A stretch of DNA of 64,000 nucleotides from Clostridia bacterium (GTDB lineage Bacteria > Bacillota > Clostridia > Oscillospirales > Acutalibacteraceae). Position numbers and translations under genes: made by a program. Shown here piece after piece: positions 8,110 to 16,997 of this stretch (its first letter is position 1; each line of letters opens with the position of its first letter). The notes below the pieces were generated by a model that saw only the letters and a program-made list of their open reading frames with translations, was not told the origin of the DNA and did no database searches. The stretch covers positions 54,060 through 118,059 of the forward strand of contig JAFQSY010000002.1 of the NCBI GenBank assembly GCA_017409265.1. Reading direction: 5' to 3'.

Positions 8110-9750
8110 TTATTCGGGATGTTTGCATAGCGGTTTATCCTCGCTCGGCGTGTTCCAGTTTATATAATTGTTGCGTTCTGCATAATACCATTCAAGCTCA
8201 AACATCTTTGCGCTGTCATCAACGGGAATATAAAGCTGATTTTTGTTATAATACGGTTCGCCCTGCATTTCAACCGTTCCGAGGTCTGTTTTTGCAAGCT
8301 TGCTGCCGAGAGAGAATGTTGCTCTGTGGTCATATGCTTCGACATAGAGAGTTTCTTTTTCCTTGACAACCTTTCCGCCGACGAACTGCATAACAACACC
8401 GAAGGGGGCATACCATATGCCATCTTTAAGCTCTGCGTAAAGCTCTCTTGAAATCAGCTCAAGCATCTGACCCTTGAATGCCATTTTTGTCCAGTCATAT
8501 GTCGGTGCAAGCGCATGAGGTGTTATCAAATTCTTGGTTTTGTCAATTGTGAAAACATCAATTATTCTGCCGTCGGCAAGATAAGCAGTTGCGGTTAAAA
8601 TTTCGCCGTCAATTTCAACAAGTGTATATGAGCCCACGCGAATTTCCTGCGGATAAAATGCGGAATGCCAGATTTTTCTTGCATTTGAATGATAAATGTT
8701 GCCGCCACCGTTGCCGACTATATAGTGAACCGTGCCTTCTGACGGACTGTCAAACATTTCATCATTCTTTATAGGAAATGTTCTTGCAAACGAATGCTCG
8801 TGGCCCTCAAAAAGAATGTCAAGCCTGCCGTCCTCAATCGGCTTTCTGAGCCACGGATAGCCGTCGTTGTTCTGACCCTCGGGCATAACGGGGTAAATCG
8901 GAAAATGGTATGCACCGAGCTTCCATGTTTTATTGCTGCTTTGAAGGTCATTATATGCCCAATTTTCAACAACATCCGGTGCATTGATGCCGAGAACAAG
9001 AAAATGAGCACTGCCGTAATCGAAGGAATAATTTTCTGTTTCGTAACCTTTCGGACCGTTCTGCGGATATGCGTTCTCAAACTGAAAATCAAAGAAATCG
9101 GCATGCTCGAGATAGAATTTGCCTGTCGGTTCGGGGAAGTAAGTGATAAACCCACGGTTATCGTGATTGCCCGTTGTCATCATATAAGGCATGCTTTCGA
9201 TAATTCCCTTAAGACCATCAAACATACCGTTCCATTGCAGGTCATTCTGACCGTTATCGCAGTTATCGCCTGCGGTGAAAATGAATTTGCATTCGGGATG
9301 CCTTTTCAAAGCGTCTTTGAGCATATCGCCGACCATACTGTAATCGGGAAGATGGCAGGGAGTTCCTTTCTGGTGGTCGGTAATAACGATAAAGCTGAAT
9401 TTATCGGTGTTTTCAGCTTCAGTTTCAAAGCTGAACTCTTTACTTCTGTATTTATCGCAGCCAACGGTATAAAAATATTTCGTTCCGGGGGTAAGACCGC
9501 GGAGCTTTACGGAATGATAGTTGCTGATGTCAATATCCGTTTCTTTGTATCTTACCGTACTTTCGGCTTTTATCCATTCGGAGCTGTTTTCGCTGCGTAA
9601 GAGGATATAGCCATTTTCGGTTTCTGTGCTTGTGCGCCAGTTAACAGCCATTTGTGTTTTTGCATCGCCGCAAAAAGATAACATAATGTGGTCGGGAGCA
9701 GGGGCTGAGCCTCTTTCGGGCTTATAGAACTTGCCGTTTTCGTCAATCAT
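8110..9750 (-). CDS. purple acid phosphatase-like metallophosphoesterase
   Basis: A 546-residue enzyme with an N-terminal fibronectin-III-like domain (about residues 20-105, with W-R-T-S and G-L-T-P-G-T-K-Y-F-Y) and a calcineurin-like catalytic domain. All metal-site motifs are present: T-D-H (motif I), AGDNCDNG, TGNHDNRG, Y-H-F-P and GHEHSF. The last 150 residues form an extra C-terminal domain I do not recognise. Unlike most relatives it shows no signal peptide, suggesting a cytoplasmic role. The ATG at 9750 is preferred over the TTG at 9765, with GGAG 9 bp upstream. It is the first gene of a two-gene unit with the glycoside hydrolase. Confidence 0.85.
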   Translation of the reverse strand: MIDENGKFYKPERGSAPAPDHIMLSFCGDAKTQMAVNWRTSTETENGYILLRSENSSEWIKAESTVRYKETDIDISNYHSVKLRGLTPGTKYFYTVGCDKYRSKEFSFETEAENTDKFSFIVITDHQKGTPCHLPDYSMVGDMLKDALKRHPECKFIFTAGDNCDNGQNDLQWNGMFDGLKGIIESMPYMMTTGNHDNRGFITYFPEPTGKFYLEHADFFDFQFENAYPQNGPKGYETENYSFDYGSAHFLVLGINAPDVVENWAYNDLQSSNKTWKLGAYHFPIYPVMPEGQNNDGYPWLRKPIEDGRLDILFEGHEHSFARTFPIKNDEMFDSPSEGTVHYIVGNGGGNIYHSNARKIWHSAFYPQEIRVGSYTLVEIDGEILTATAYLADGRIIDVFTIDKTKNLITPHALAPTYDWTKMAFKGQMLELISRELYAELKDGIWYAPFGVVMQFVGGKVVKEKETLYVEAYDHRATFSLGSKLAKTDLGTVEMQGEPYYNKNQLYIPVDDSAKMFELEWYYAERNNYINWNTPSEDKPLCKHPE

Positions 9751-9782
9751 AGAATGTATCTCCAATATAATTAGTCAAGTCA

Positions 9783-9811
9783 ATTTTAGTTATTTCACAC
9801 AGTTTTGTCAA
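9783..9811 (-). promoter_or_regulatory. SigA promoter of the phosphatase/glycosidase operon
   Basis: On the minus strand TTGACA (9806-9811) and TAAAAT (9783-9788) are separated by 17 bp, about 33 bp before the start codon at 9750. Confidence 0.75.
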
Positions 9812-9850
9812 TAAAAAACCAACCTTTTTTAACCAAATTCCAATATATTC

Positions 9851-9879
9851 TTGATTTTTGCTTTAATATGTTATATAAT
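9851..9879 (+). promoter_or_regulatory. SigA promoter of the LRR protein gene
   Basis: TTGATT (9851-9856) and TATAAT (9874-9879) with a 17-bp spacer, 36 bp before the ATG at 9916. It is back-to-back with the divergent phosphatase promoter. Confidence 0.78.
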
Positions 9880-9915
9880 CTAAAATGCGATATTACTTAT
9901 CAGGGGGACATTCAT

Positions 9916-11502
9916 ATGAAAAAAATCGCAAAAATAATAAGCCTGCTGCTGTCGGCTGTACTTATGCTGGCAGGTCTTTCAACTGCCTATGCCGCAGGCG
10001 AGGATATGCTGACAATCGCTTTGTTTGATGATCACGCAGCGGTAACCGCATGCCGTACATATGCATCGGGTGTTATTGATATTCCGTCAAGCAAAGACGG
10101 CTTGCCGGTTACTTCGATAACTGACGGTGCATTTTCAGACTGCTCAAAAATAACGCAGGTCAATATTCCTGAAAGCGTTACAGATGTCGGAAGCAATGCA
10201 TTTGAAAACTGCATTTCGCTTAAAAAAATTATTTTCGCAGGTGCAGACTGCATTATTGATTCAGCTGCTTTCAAATCATGCAGCAATCTTACCGATATCG
10301 TTCTTCCTTCCGCACTCAAGGAAATTCCGGAGCAGGCATTTTTTGACTGCAAGGCACTTACTTCAATTTCAATTCCTTCAACAGTTGAGGTTATCGGTAA
10401 AGAAGCTTTTAAAACCTGTGAAGGAATAACCCGATTTGATATTCCCGCATCGGTTCGGGTTATCAGAAAGAATGCATTTCTCGGTTGCACATCTGTAACA
10501 GATTTTAATGTTGCAGGCGCAAACACGGTTTATTCTTCGGTAAACGGAGTTCTTTACGGCCCTTATGAAAGCGCTTATGATACCGACGTTTCTTCACCCA
10601 AAACCGATAAGGCTCTTATTCAGTATCCTGCAGGCAGAACCGACAAGAGCTATGCGGTTGCATCGGGAACGCTTGTTATCGGCGATTATGCTTTCGGCGG
10701 AAATGACAGCCTTGAAGCGGTAACTCTTCCGAACGGGCTCAAAACCATTGACAATTATGCATTCAATGAATGCGATGCTCTTGCTTCGGTGGCAATTCCT
10801 TCAACCGTTACAAAACTCGGTCAGCTTTCTTTCGGAAACTGCACAGCGCTCAAATCCGTAACAATTCCTGCATCGGTAACAACGATGAAAGGTGCGTTCT
10901 ATAAATCGGGTCTTACAAGCGTCGTTTTTGAAGGCGGCATAAAATCAATCGGTGAAAAAACGTTTGAAAAGTGCGGAAAGCTTTCAAGTGTAACTATTCC
11001 GTCAACGGTTGAAAAAATTGAGTTCGGTGCATTTTTGGACTGTACGGCTCTGAATTATGTTAGAGTTCCATCAAGCGTAACAACCATCGGCAAGGATGCA
11101 TTCGGCGGATGCGATAACATCATACTTGTCGTTGATGAAAGTTCATATGCTCAGACATATGCTCAAAATAGCAACATAAGATTCGAGCTTGCTCCCGAAA
11201 ATCCCGAGCCGCAGAAAACAATAACCTCGGTTTCGGTTGATACTCTTCCGAGCAAAACAAGCTATAACTATAAAGATAAAATCGACACAACAGGTCTTGC
11301 TCTTGAGGTCTGCTATTCCGACGGCAGCAGAGAAATCGTGACGAGTGGCTTTGAAATCAGCCCCGATACCTGCACACAGAGAGGTGTTCAGAACGTTGAT
11401 GTTAATTATGAGGGCTTCACAGCATCATTCAAGATAAATGTATCGTTCACCTTTATTCAGTGGATAATCTGGATTCTTCTTCTTGGATTTCTCTGGTATT
11501 AA
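9916..11502 (+). CDS. BspA-type leucine-rich repeat surface protein with Ig-like domain and C-terminal membrane tail
   Basis: A 528-residue exported protein. Residues 1-28 are a clear signal peptide ending AYAAG. About 13 BspA/TpLRR-type repeats follow to about residue 425, with the recurring pattern A-F-x-x-C-x-x-L-x-x-I-x-I-P-x-S-V. Residues 435-510 form a bacterial Ig-like domain (D-T-T-G-L-x-L-E-V-x-Y-S-D-G-S). The protein ends in about 17 hydrophobic residues (IQWIIWILLLGFLWY) with no LPXTG motif, so it may be anchored by a C-terminal membrane segment. BspA-like proteins mediate adhesion in several bacteria; here that is an inference. The ATG at 9916 has GGGGG upstream and starts the signal peptide. 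Confidence 0.9.
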   Translation: MKKIAKIISLLLSAVLMLAGLSTAYAAGEDMLTIALFDDHAAVTACRTYASGVIDIPSSKDGLPVTSITDGAFSDCSKITQVNIPESVTDVGSNAFENCISLKKIIFAGADCIIDSAAFKSCSNLTDIVLPSALKEIPEQAFFDCKALTSISIPSTVEVIGKEAFKTCEGITRFDIPASVRVIRKNAFLGCTSVTDFNVAGANTVYSSVNGVLYGPYESAYDTDVSSPKTDKALIQYPAGRTDKSYAVASGTLVIGDYAFGGNDSLEAVTLPNGLKTIDNYAFNECDALASVAIPSTVTKLGQLSFGNCTALKSVTIPASVTTMKGAFYKSGLTSVVFEGGIKSIGEKTFEKCGKLSSVTIPSTVEKIEFGAFLDCTALNYVRVPSSVTTIGKDAFGGCDNIILVVDESSYAQTYAQNSNIRFELAPENPEPQKTITSVSVDTLPSKTSYNYKDKIDTTGLALEVCYSDGSREIVTSGFEISPDTCTQRGVQNVDVNYEGFTASFKINVSFTFIQWIIWILLLGFLWY

Positions 11503-11535
11503 TGCAAGGTTTATTGTATAAAAATTCAAAAAGTA

Positions 11536-11564
11536 TTGCATTATTACTTTTTTTAGGTTATAAT
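11536..11564 (+). promoter_or_regulatory. SigA promoter of the TAXI/TRAP operon
   Basis: TTGCAT (11536-11541) and TATAAT (11559-11564) with 17 bp between them, 72 bp before the start codon. The leader shows no strong hairpin. Confidence 0.75.
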
Positions 11565-11635
11565 GAATGGGTAATTGAATTTCCGCAGATTGATTTATTC
11601 AAATCGGAGTTCAGAATATAAGGAGGCAAACTAAA

Positions 11636-12652
11636 ATGAAGAAAAAGTTAGCAATCGTTCTTTCGCTTATCCTTGCTTTTGCAATGATTCTTTGCACAGC
11701 TTGCGGCGACGGCACAACAACTGATGAAAGCACAAAGGCTCCCGCAAACGATGCAGTTGCAGGCGGCGACCTTTCATCAATCAGCATTAACGTAGGCACA
11801 GGCGGCTCAACAGGTACATACTACGGCTTCTGCAACGTTATTTCATCTCTTCTTAAAGAAAAAACAGGTGCAAACCTTATGATTCAGTCATCAGGCGCAT
11901 CAAAGGCAAACATCCTTGATATTGACGACGGTATCGTTGATATGGCTATCGTTCAGAACGACGTTATGGACTACGCTTATAACGGCACATCTCTTTTTGC
12001 AGATGTCGGTGCTATTGACAGCTTCTCAACTCTCGGCGCTGCTTATGCAGAGGTTTGCCAGATAGTTGCAAAGGCTGACTCGGGCATCAAGACTGTTGCT
12101 GACCTTAAGGGTAAGAAGGTTTCAGTCGGCGACAGCGGCAGTGGTGTTGAATTTAACGCACAGCAGATTCTCGGCGCTTATGATATCACTTTTGAAGACA
12201 TCGACAAGCAGAATCTCAGCTTCCAGGCATCGGCTGATGCTCTTAAAGACGGCAAGATTGATGCGTTCTTCTGCACAGCAGGCGCTCCCACTGTTGCCAT
12301 TACCGACCTTTCAACAACAACAGGCATCGTTCTTGTTGAAATTGATGCTGAGCATCTTGCAAAGCTTCAGTCAGACTACGGCTTCTATGCAGCATATACC
12401 GTTCCCGCAGGAACATATACAGGCATTGACGCAGATGTAACAACAGTTGCAGTTAAGGCAACCTTCATTGTAAGCAATGACCTTGATGAAGAAACAGTTT
12501 ATCAGCTTACAAAGGCTATCTATGAAAACAAGGCTGAATATTCACATGAAAAGGCATCAGAAATGAGCCTTGAATATGCTGTTTCAAGCATTTCGGTTCC
12601 TTTCCATCCCGGTGCAGAAAGATACTTTAAAGAGGTTGGCGCTATCAGCTGA
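11636..12652 (+). CDS. TAXI-family TRAP transporter solute-binding lipoprotein
   Basis: The substrate-binding subunit of a TAXI-type TRAP transporter, 338 residues. The N-terminus is a lipoprotein signal with a basic start, a hydrophobic core and a cysteine at 23 after L-C-T-A; the -3 position is not ideal. The mature part begins S-I-N-V-G-T-G-G-S-T-G-T-Y-Y-G, the TAXI hallmark, and continues with Q-S-S-G-A-S-K-A-N and V-G-D-S-G-S-G-V-E. AAGGAGG lies upstream. Its stop codon shares one base with the DUF1850 start, so translation is coupled. TAXI proteins are tethered outside the membrane and capture organic acids; the ligand cannot be predicted here. Confidence 0.95.
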   Translation: MKKKLAIVLSLILAFAMILCTACGDGTTTDESTKAPANDAVAGGDLSSISINVGTGGSTGTYYGFCNVISSLLKEKTGANLMIQSSGASKANILDIDDGIVDMAIVQNDVMDYAYNGTSLFADVGAIDSFSTLGAAYAEVCQIVAKADSGIKTVADLKGKKVSVGDSGSGVEFNAQQILGAYDITFEDIDKQNLSFQASADALKDGKIDAFFCTAGAPTVAITDLSTTTGIVLVEIDAEHLAKLQSDYGFYAAYTVPAGTYTGIDADVTTVAVKATFIVSNDLDEETVYQLTKAIYENKAEYSHEKASEMSLEYAVSSISVPFHPGAERYFKEVGAIS

Positions 12653-13176
12653 TGAGCTGTAAGCCTTGCGCTGATTTCAGAAAAAAGTTAATTGCAGCAG
12701 CCGTTTTAATGATAATCATTACAGCGGCTGCTTTCGCTATAAATATCCTTTCAGCCGACTATCTGGTTATGTATGATTCGGATACCGGGAAAAGATACAT
12801 AACTGAAAAAGCCGATGACGGGCTGATGTTTTCCGTTGAATTTGTTCATTCGGTAAATCAGACTCCCGTAAAGGATACTTATATAATTGAAAACGGCGAA
12901 ATAAGGGCATATTCAACAACCTACCGTTCCTTCGGTGCAGGAGTTCAGACTGCGCTTGAAGGCGATCAGAAGATGACCTATGATGACAATGGAAATATGG
13001 TTATCACGGGGTTTGATATCACTTATGATCCGTTGAGATATATTGTCGGAACGGTTTCTGACCATATTCTCACCTTCGGCGGTGAAGAAATCAGCTTAAG
13101 AAACATGTGCGGCAGAAATGCCAGGATTGTTTTTGAAATTGTCACCGCTTATGAAATTCTGACGAAAGGAATGTGA
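12652..13176 (+). CDS. DUF1850 protein, small TRAP-associated subunit
   Basis: A 174-residue protein with one N-terminal membrane segment (about residues 12-32) and an external domain with F-S-V-E-F-V-H-S-V-N-Q-T-P-V-K-D, the DUF1850 signature. DUF1850 genes are regularly found between TAXI lipoprotein and TRAP permease genes, exactly as here: start overlapping the upstream stop by one base, stop 3 bp before the permease. The function is not established; association with the transporter is inferred from conserved order. Confidence 0.88.
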   Translation: MSCKPCADFRKKLIAAAVLMIIITAAAFAINILSADYLVMYDSDTGKRYITEKADDGLMFSVEFVHSVNQTPVKDTYIIENGEIRAYSTTYRSFGAGVQTALEGDQKMTYDDNGNMVITGFDITYDPLRYIVGTVSDHILTFGGEEISLRNMCGRNARIVFEIVTAYEILTKGM

Positions 13177-13179
13177 TTA

Positions 13180-15171
13180 ATGTCAGATGTAAACACAAAG
13201 CCTATCGGCATGCAGGCCGATGAGGACGAAGCTATTGATGTTGATAAACTGATGGCGGAATTTGATAAAGAATCAAACACACGCCATTTTTCTGGCATAT
13301 TTCAGAAAATAATTAAAATTGTCATGGTGCTGTTTTCCCTCTATGTTATGTTCGACGGTTGGACCGGAACAATGGAGGAAAGACAGAAGATGGCTTGGTT
13401 TATAGGTATAATTGTTTTTATAGCCTATATTATTTATCCGGTAAGTAAGAAAGAAAAGAAAAGACTCAACCACGTGCCTTTTTATGACTATATATTTGCA
13501 GTTGTCGGAGCAGGTTCGTTCTTTTATTATGCAATAAATTGTCAGGCGATTGTTGACAAGGCTTCAAGAATATCAGAGCTTGATATTGCAATCGCAATTA
13601 TCGGAACGATTCTCCTTTTTGAGGCTTGCCGAAGAGTTGTAGGTCTGCCGATTGTTATTGTTTCGGCTTCATTTATTGCATATGCGTTTATTGTTGTTGA
13701 CCGCAACCCCTTGAGAGTTATCATGTATAAGCTTTTCTATACAACGGAAGGCATTGCGGGTACACCGCTCAATGTTTGCGCATCGTTTATTGTTCTTTTC
13801 ATTATATTTGCATCGTTCCTCGAGCAGTCGGGTATCGGCGCATTCTTTGTTGACCTTGCAAACTCAATTGCGGGTAAGGCAACGGGCGGTCCTGCAAAGG
13901 TTGCTGTTATTTCAAGTGCAATGGAGGGTATGTATTCGGGTTCATCGGTTGCCAACACTGTCGGCAGCGGCTCTGTTACAATCCCCACAATGAAGCGCTG
14001 CGGCTACAAGCCCGAGTTTGCGGCTGCTGTTGAAGCGGCGGCATCAACCGGCGGTCAGATTATGCCTCCGATTATGGGTGCAGCGGCGTTCCTTATGACG
14101 GAATATACCGGTCTTCCCTATTCACAGATAGCGATAGCTGCAATTCTTCCCGCTGTTCTTTATTTCACAGGCATCTTCATGATGATTCACTTTGAAGCAA
14201 AGAAGCTTGGTCTTAAGGGTCTTCCCAAGGAAGCAATTCCCAACTTCTTCAAGCTTCTGTTTACAAAGGGATATCTTCTTCTCCCTGTTGTTGCTCTCGT
14301 TATTGCAATGAACTCGTACTCACCTGCAAAATCAGCAATTCTTGCAATTTTTGTTGCAATTGCAGTAAAGTTTATTGAGGGTGCAGTCAAATCAATTATT
14401 CACAAGAAGTTTGAGTTTGATTTCAAGCTTTATATCCAGTCTCTTGCAAACGGAACCAAAAACGCAATCGGCGTTGCTCTTGCATGCGCTGTTGCGGGCT
14501 GTATTTCGGCGATGGTTCAGCAGACGGGTCTTGCAAATGTGCTTTCGGCACTTGTTCAGTCTGCGGCACAGATTCATCCCATTCTTGCACTCGGACTCAC
14601 CATGCTCATGTGTATCGTGCTCGGCATGGGTGTTCCCACTACTGCGAACTATGTTATCATGGCGTCGATGGTTGCTCCCATTCTTATGAGAAGCCTGAGC
14701 ATCCCTGTTCTTGCAGCTCATATGTTTGTTTTCTATTTCGGTATTGTTGCGGATATTACTCCTCCCGTTGCACTTGCGGCTTATGCAGGCTCGGCTATTG
14801 CGAAATCTAACCCCATGAAAACAGGCGTAACGGCAACACGTCTTGCAATTACCGCATTTATTGTTCCCTATATCTTTGCGTTCAGCCCGGAGATGCTTAT
14901 TGTTGGTTCTGATAAGCCCTGGTATGACATCGTTCTTCTTGTTATAACAGCTCTTTGCGGTATCTATATCATTTCCGCAGGTATGGAAGGATATATGTAT
15001 AAAAATATGCCTGTTTGGGAAAGAGTGATGGCACTTGCAGGAGGACTTCTGATGATTATTCCCGGATGGGAAACCGATGTTGCAGGCGTTGCACTTATGG
15101 TTCTTGTTATTGTTCTCCAGAAAATCGGCGAGAAAAAAGAAAAAAACAAAACAACCGCTAAAGCGGCATAA
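13180..15171 (+). CDS. TRAP transporter permease, fused DctQM type
   Basis: A 663-residue polytopic membrane protein joining the small (DctQ-like) and large (DctM-like) TRAP subunits, the normal form in TAXI systems. After a 45-residue charged cytoplasmic start there are about 16 hydrophobic segments. The DctM part contains G-M-Y-S-G-S-S-V-A-N, E-A-A-A-S-T-G-G-Q-I-M-P-P-I-M-G-A and, in the second repeat, G-M-G-V-P-T-T-A-N-Y, the substrate/Na+ region in the family. It uses an ion gradient to import the solute bound by the lipoprotein two genes upstream. A strong terminator follows 4 bp after the stop. Confidence 0.95.
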   Translation: MSDVNTKPIGMQADEDEAIDVDKLMAEFDKESNTRHFSGIFQKIIKIVMVLFSLYVMFDGWTGTMEERQKMAWFIGIIVFIAYIIYPVSKKEKKRLNHVPFYDYIFAVVGAGSFFYYAINCQAIVDKASRISELDIAIAIIGTILLFEACRRVVGLPIVIVSASFIAYAFIVVDRNPLRVIMYKLFYTTEGIAGTPLNVCASFIVLFIIFASFLEQSGIGAFFVDLANSIAGKATGGPAKVAVISSAMEGMYSGSSVANTVGSGSVTIPTMKRCGYKPEFAAAVEAAASTGGQIMPPIMGAAAFLMTEYTGLPYSQIAIAAILPAVLYFTGIFMMIHFEAKKLGLKGLPKEAIPNFFKLLFTKGYLLLPVVALVIAMNSYSPAKSAILAIFVAIAVKFIEGAVKSIIHKKFEFDFKLYIQSLANGTKNAIGVALACAVAGCISAMVQQTGLANVLSALVQSAAQIHPILALGLTMLMCIVLGMGVPTTANYVIMASMVAPILMRSLSIPVLAAHMFVFYFGIVADITPPVALAAYAGSAIAKSNPMKTGVTATRLAITAFIVPYIFAFSPEMLIVGSDKPWYDIVLLVITALCGIYIISAGMEGYMYKNMPVWERVMALAGGLLMIIPGWETDVAGVALMVLVIVLQKIGEKKEKNKTTAKAA

Positions 15172-15175
15172 AACG

Positions 15176-15205
15176 AAAACTCCGAGGTTTAAGCCTCGGA
15201 GTTTT
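15176..15205. terminator. bidirectional terminator between TRAP permease and trmD
   Basis: Perfect 12-bp inverted repeat AAAACTCCGAGG (15176-15187) and its complement (15194-15205) around a 6-nt loop, with T runs on both strands. The trmD stop codon (15189-15191, minus strand) lies inside the loop, so the structure serves both convergent transcripts. Confidence 0.93.
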
Positions 15206-15926
15206 TAATTTTATCAAGATATTCTTTATCTTTTTTTGTAAGTTCGGCTTTTTCAAGCATATCCGGCCTGCGTTCAAGAGTGCGTTTAAGGCTTTGCTCA
15301 CGCTGCCATTTCTGAATGTTTGCGTGATGACCCGAAATCAAAACATCGGGAACCTTTTCACCGTGCCATTCGTAAGGCCTTGTGTATTGCGGATATTCGA
15401 GAAGCCCCGAATAATGGCTTTCAAGAGTGAATGCATCCTCGTTTGCAAGAACGCCGGGCAGCATTCTTGAAATGCTGTCTGCAAGAATAAGCGCGGGCAG
15501 CTCTCCGCCCGTTAATACATAGTCGCCGATTGAAATTTCTTCGTCAACTATTTCGTCAATAACACGCTGGTCGATGCCTTCGTAATGACCGCACAGCAGA
15601 GCGATGTTATCAAGCTGTGAAAGCTCCTTGACACGCTCTTGGTTAAGAGTTTTACCCTGCGGAGAAAGATAAATGAGGTGGGGCTTTGTTCCTGTTTCCT
15701 CGCAAAGAGCTGCATAGCAGTCATAAATGGGCTGGGTCTGCATTATCATTCCCGTGCCGCCGCCATATGGGGCATCGTCAACTCTGTTATGCTTATCAAT
15801 AGTATAATCTCTGATGTTGCGGCAGGTGATTTCAACGCAACCGTTGGCGCGCGCTCTGCCGATAATGCTTTCGCCGAGTACGCTTTCGCACATCTCGGGA
15901 AAAAGGGTTAAAATATCAATTCTCAT
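15189..15926 (-). CDS. trmD: tRNA (guanine-N1)-methyltransferase
   Basis: TrmD uses S-adenosylmethionine to methylate G37 next to the anticodon, preventing +1 frameshifts. The 245-residue protein starts [12 protein letters not shown] and shows the SPOUT-fold knot motifs: [19 protein letters not shown] and [12 protein letters not shown]. Three in-frame starts lie together (TTG 15932, ATG 15929, ATG 15926); I chose the last because relatives start MRID. It overlaps the end of rimM by 11 bp, so it depends on upstream translation. It is the last gene of the ylxM operon. Confidence 0.96.
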   Translation of the reverse strand: MRIDILTLFPEMCESVLGESIIGRARANGCVEITCRNIRDYTIDKHNRVDDAPYGGGTGMIMQTQPIYDCYAALCEETGTKPHLIYLSPQGKTLNQERVKELSQLDNIALLCGHYEGIDQRVIDEIVDEEISIGDYVLTGGELPALILADSISRMLPGVLANEDAFTLESHYSGLLEYPQYTRPYEWHGEKVPDVLISGHHANIQKWQREQSLKRTLERRPDMLEKAELTKKDKEYLDKIKNSEA

Positions 15927-16446
15927 CATCAAATATACCTTTCAGCGGCCTTATAACAATGCGGTTTTTGGCAACGTCTGTTTCAATAACAACATCGGGG
16001 ATTGACGGAATAAGATATTCCTTTCCGCTTTCATCCGTGATGTGCCACACATCGTTTGCACCCGTTGCGCTGACATCGGAAAGAGTGCCGTAAACTTTTT
16101 CGGGGTTATCCGCATCATAAACCGTGCAGCCGATAAGCTCTGCGATAAAATATGTGCCTTCGGGTAGCTTTGCATCGCTGCGCTTCATATAAAGAATCTT
16201 TCCGCGCATTTTCTGTGCTGCTTCAACGGTATCTATGCCCGAAATTGACAGCAAAACAATATTGCCGTGCGGCCTTGCAGACTTAATCTGCGCCGCACAG
16301 CTTCCATTGCTGTCGTAATATAAAGTTTTAAATTTGCATACAAAATCGGGTGAGTCGCACCACGGATTGACACGGATTTCGCCGCGTATGCCGTGAGTGC
16401 CGACTATTTCGCCGATTTCAAGAAAATTCTTAATCAATTTCGACAA
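15916..16446 (-). CDS. rimM: 16S rRNA processing protein RimM
   Basis: RimM helps mature the 3' head domain of the 30S subunit and binds S19. The 176-residue protein has the N-terminal barrel start [15 protein letters not shown] and a C-terminal PRC-barrel with Y-L-I-P and the ending F-D-D-E-N. The start is uncertain: TTG at 16446 or TTG at 16437; both lie inside or next to the end of khpA. It overlaps khpA upstream (17 bp) and trmD downstream. Confidence 0.94.
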   Translation of the reverse strand: MSKLIKNFLEIGEIVGTHGIRGEIRVNPWCDSPDFVCKFKTLYYDSNGSCAAQIKSARPHGNIVLLSISGIDTVEAAQKMRGKILYMKRSDAKLPEGTYFIAELIGCTVYDADNPEKVYGTLSDVSATGANDVWHITDESGKEYLIPSIPDVVIETDVAKNRIVIRPLKGIFDDEN

Positions 16447-16663
16447 CTACCCTTGCATTCTGACGGGTTGCGGCTGCACGCATAACAGTGCGGATAGCCT
16501 TGGCGATTCTGCCCTGCTTGCCGATAACTCTGCCCATATCGTCATCACCAACGTGAAGATGATAAACAACAGTACCATCCTCTGCAGGCTCGTCAACGGT
16601 AACTGTTACCGCTGCGGGATCGTCGACAAGACCCTGTGCAATGCTGACAAGTAAATCTTTCAT
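16430..16663 (-). CDS. khpA: KH-domain RNA-binding protein KhpA (YlqC)
   Basis: A 77-residue single KH-domain protein starting MKDLLVSIAQGLVDDP. The KH signature G-R-V-I-G-K-Q-G-R-I-A-K-A-I-R (about residues 47-61) is present. KhpA, often with KhpB/Jag, binds RNA and affects cell division and sRNA function in Firmicutes. The position between rpsP and rimM is conserved. Its end overlaps the rimM start. Confidence 0.93.
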   Translation of the reverse strand: MKDLLVSIAQGLVDDPAAVTVTVDEPAEDGTVVYHLHVGDDDMGRVIGKQGRIAKAIRTVMRAAATRQNARVVVEID

Positions 16664-16693
16664 TGGTTTACCTCGTTCGTATCCGTTTAAGGA

Positions 16694-16936
16694 TTAAAGA
16701 ACGCCTTCCTTCTTAAGGATAGCCTTAACAGTGTCTGTAGGCTGTGCGCCGTTAGCAATCCACTGCTTTGCCTTTTCAGCGTCTACCTTAACCTCTGTGG
16801 GGTTAGCAACGGGGTTGTATGTGCCGATTTCTTCGATGAATCTGCCGTCACGGGGATATCTTGAATCTGCAACAACGATACGATAGAAAGGTGCTTTCTT
16901 TGCGCCCATGCGGCGAAGTCTGATTTTTACTGCCAT
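16694..16936 (-). CDS. rpsP: 30S ribosomal protein S16
   Basis: S16, 80 residues, beginning [20 protein letters not shown], with the family motif [19 protein letters not shown]. The start at 16936 has GGAGGA directly upstream; a longer in-frame extension to 17023 has no family similarity. It sits between ffh and khpA, the usual place. Confidence 0.98.
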   Translation of the reverse strand: MAVKIRLRRMGAKKAPFYRIVVADSRYPRDGRFIEEIGTYNPVANPTEVKVDAEKAKQWIANGAQPTDTVKAILKKEGVL

Positions 16937-16997
16937 GATAAATTCCTCCAAAAAATTATATATAAAATTATTTATTAATGCATCAGCTTTTGCTGGA

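Noticed and set aside
8794-9600. Open frame of 268 codons on the plus strand
   Set aside because: Fully opposite the phosphatase gene, which has all active-site motifs; no promoter or ribosome binding site.
11529-11550. Terminator between the LRR gene and the TAXI operon
   Set aside because: The stem is A/T only and overlaps the -35 box of the TAXI promoter.
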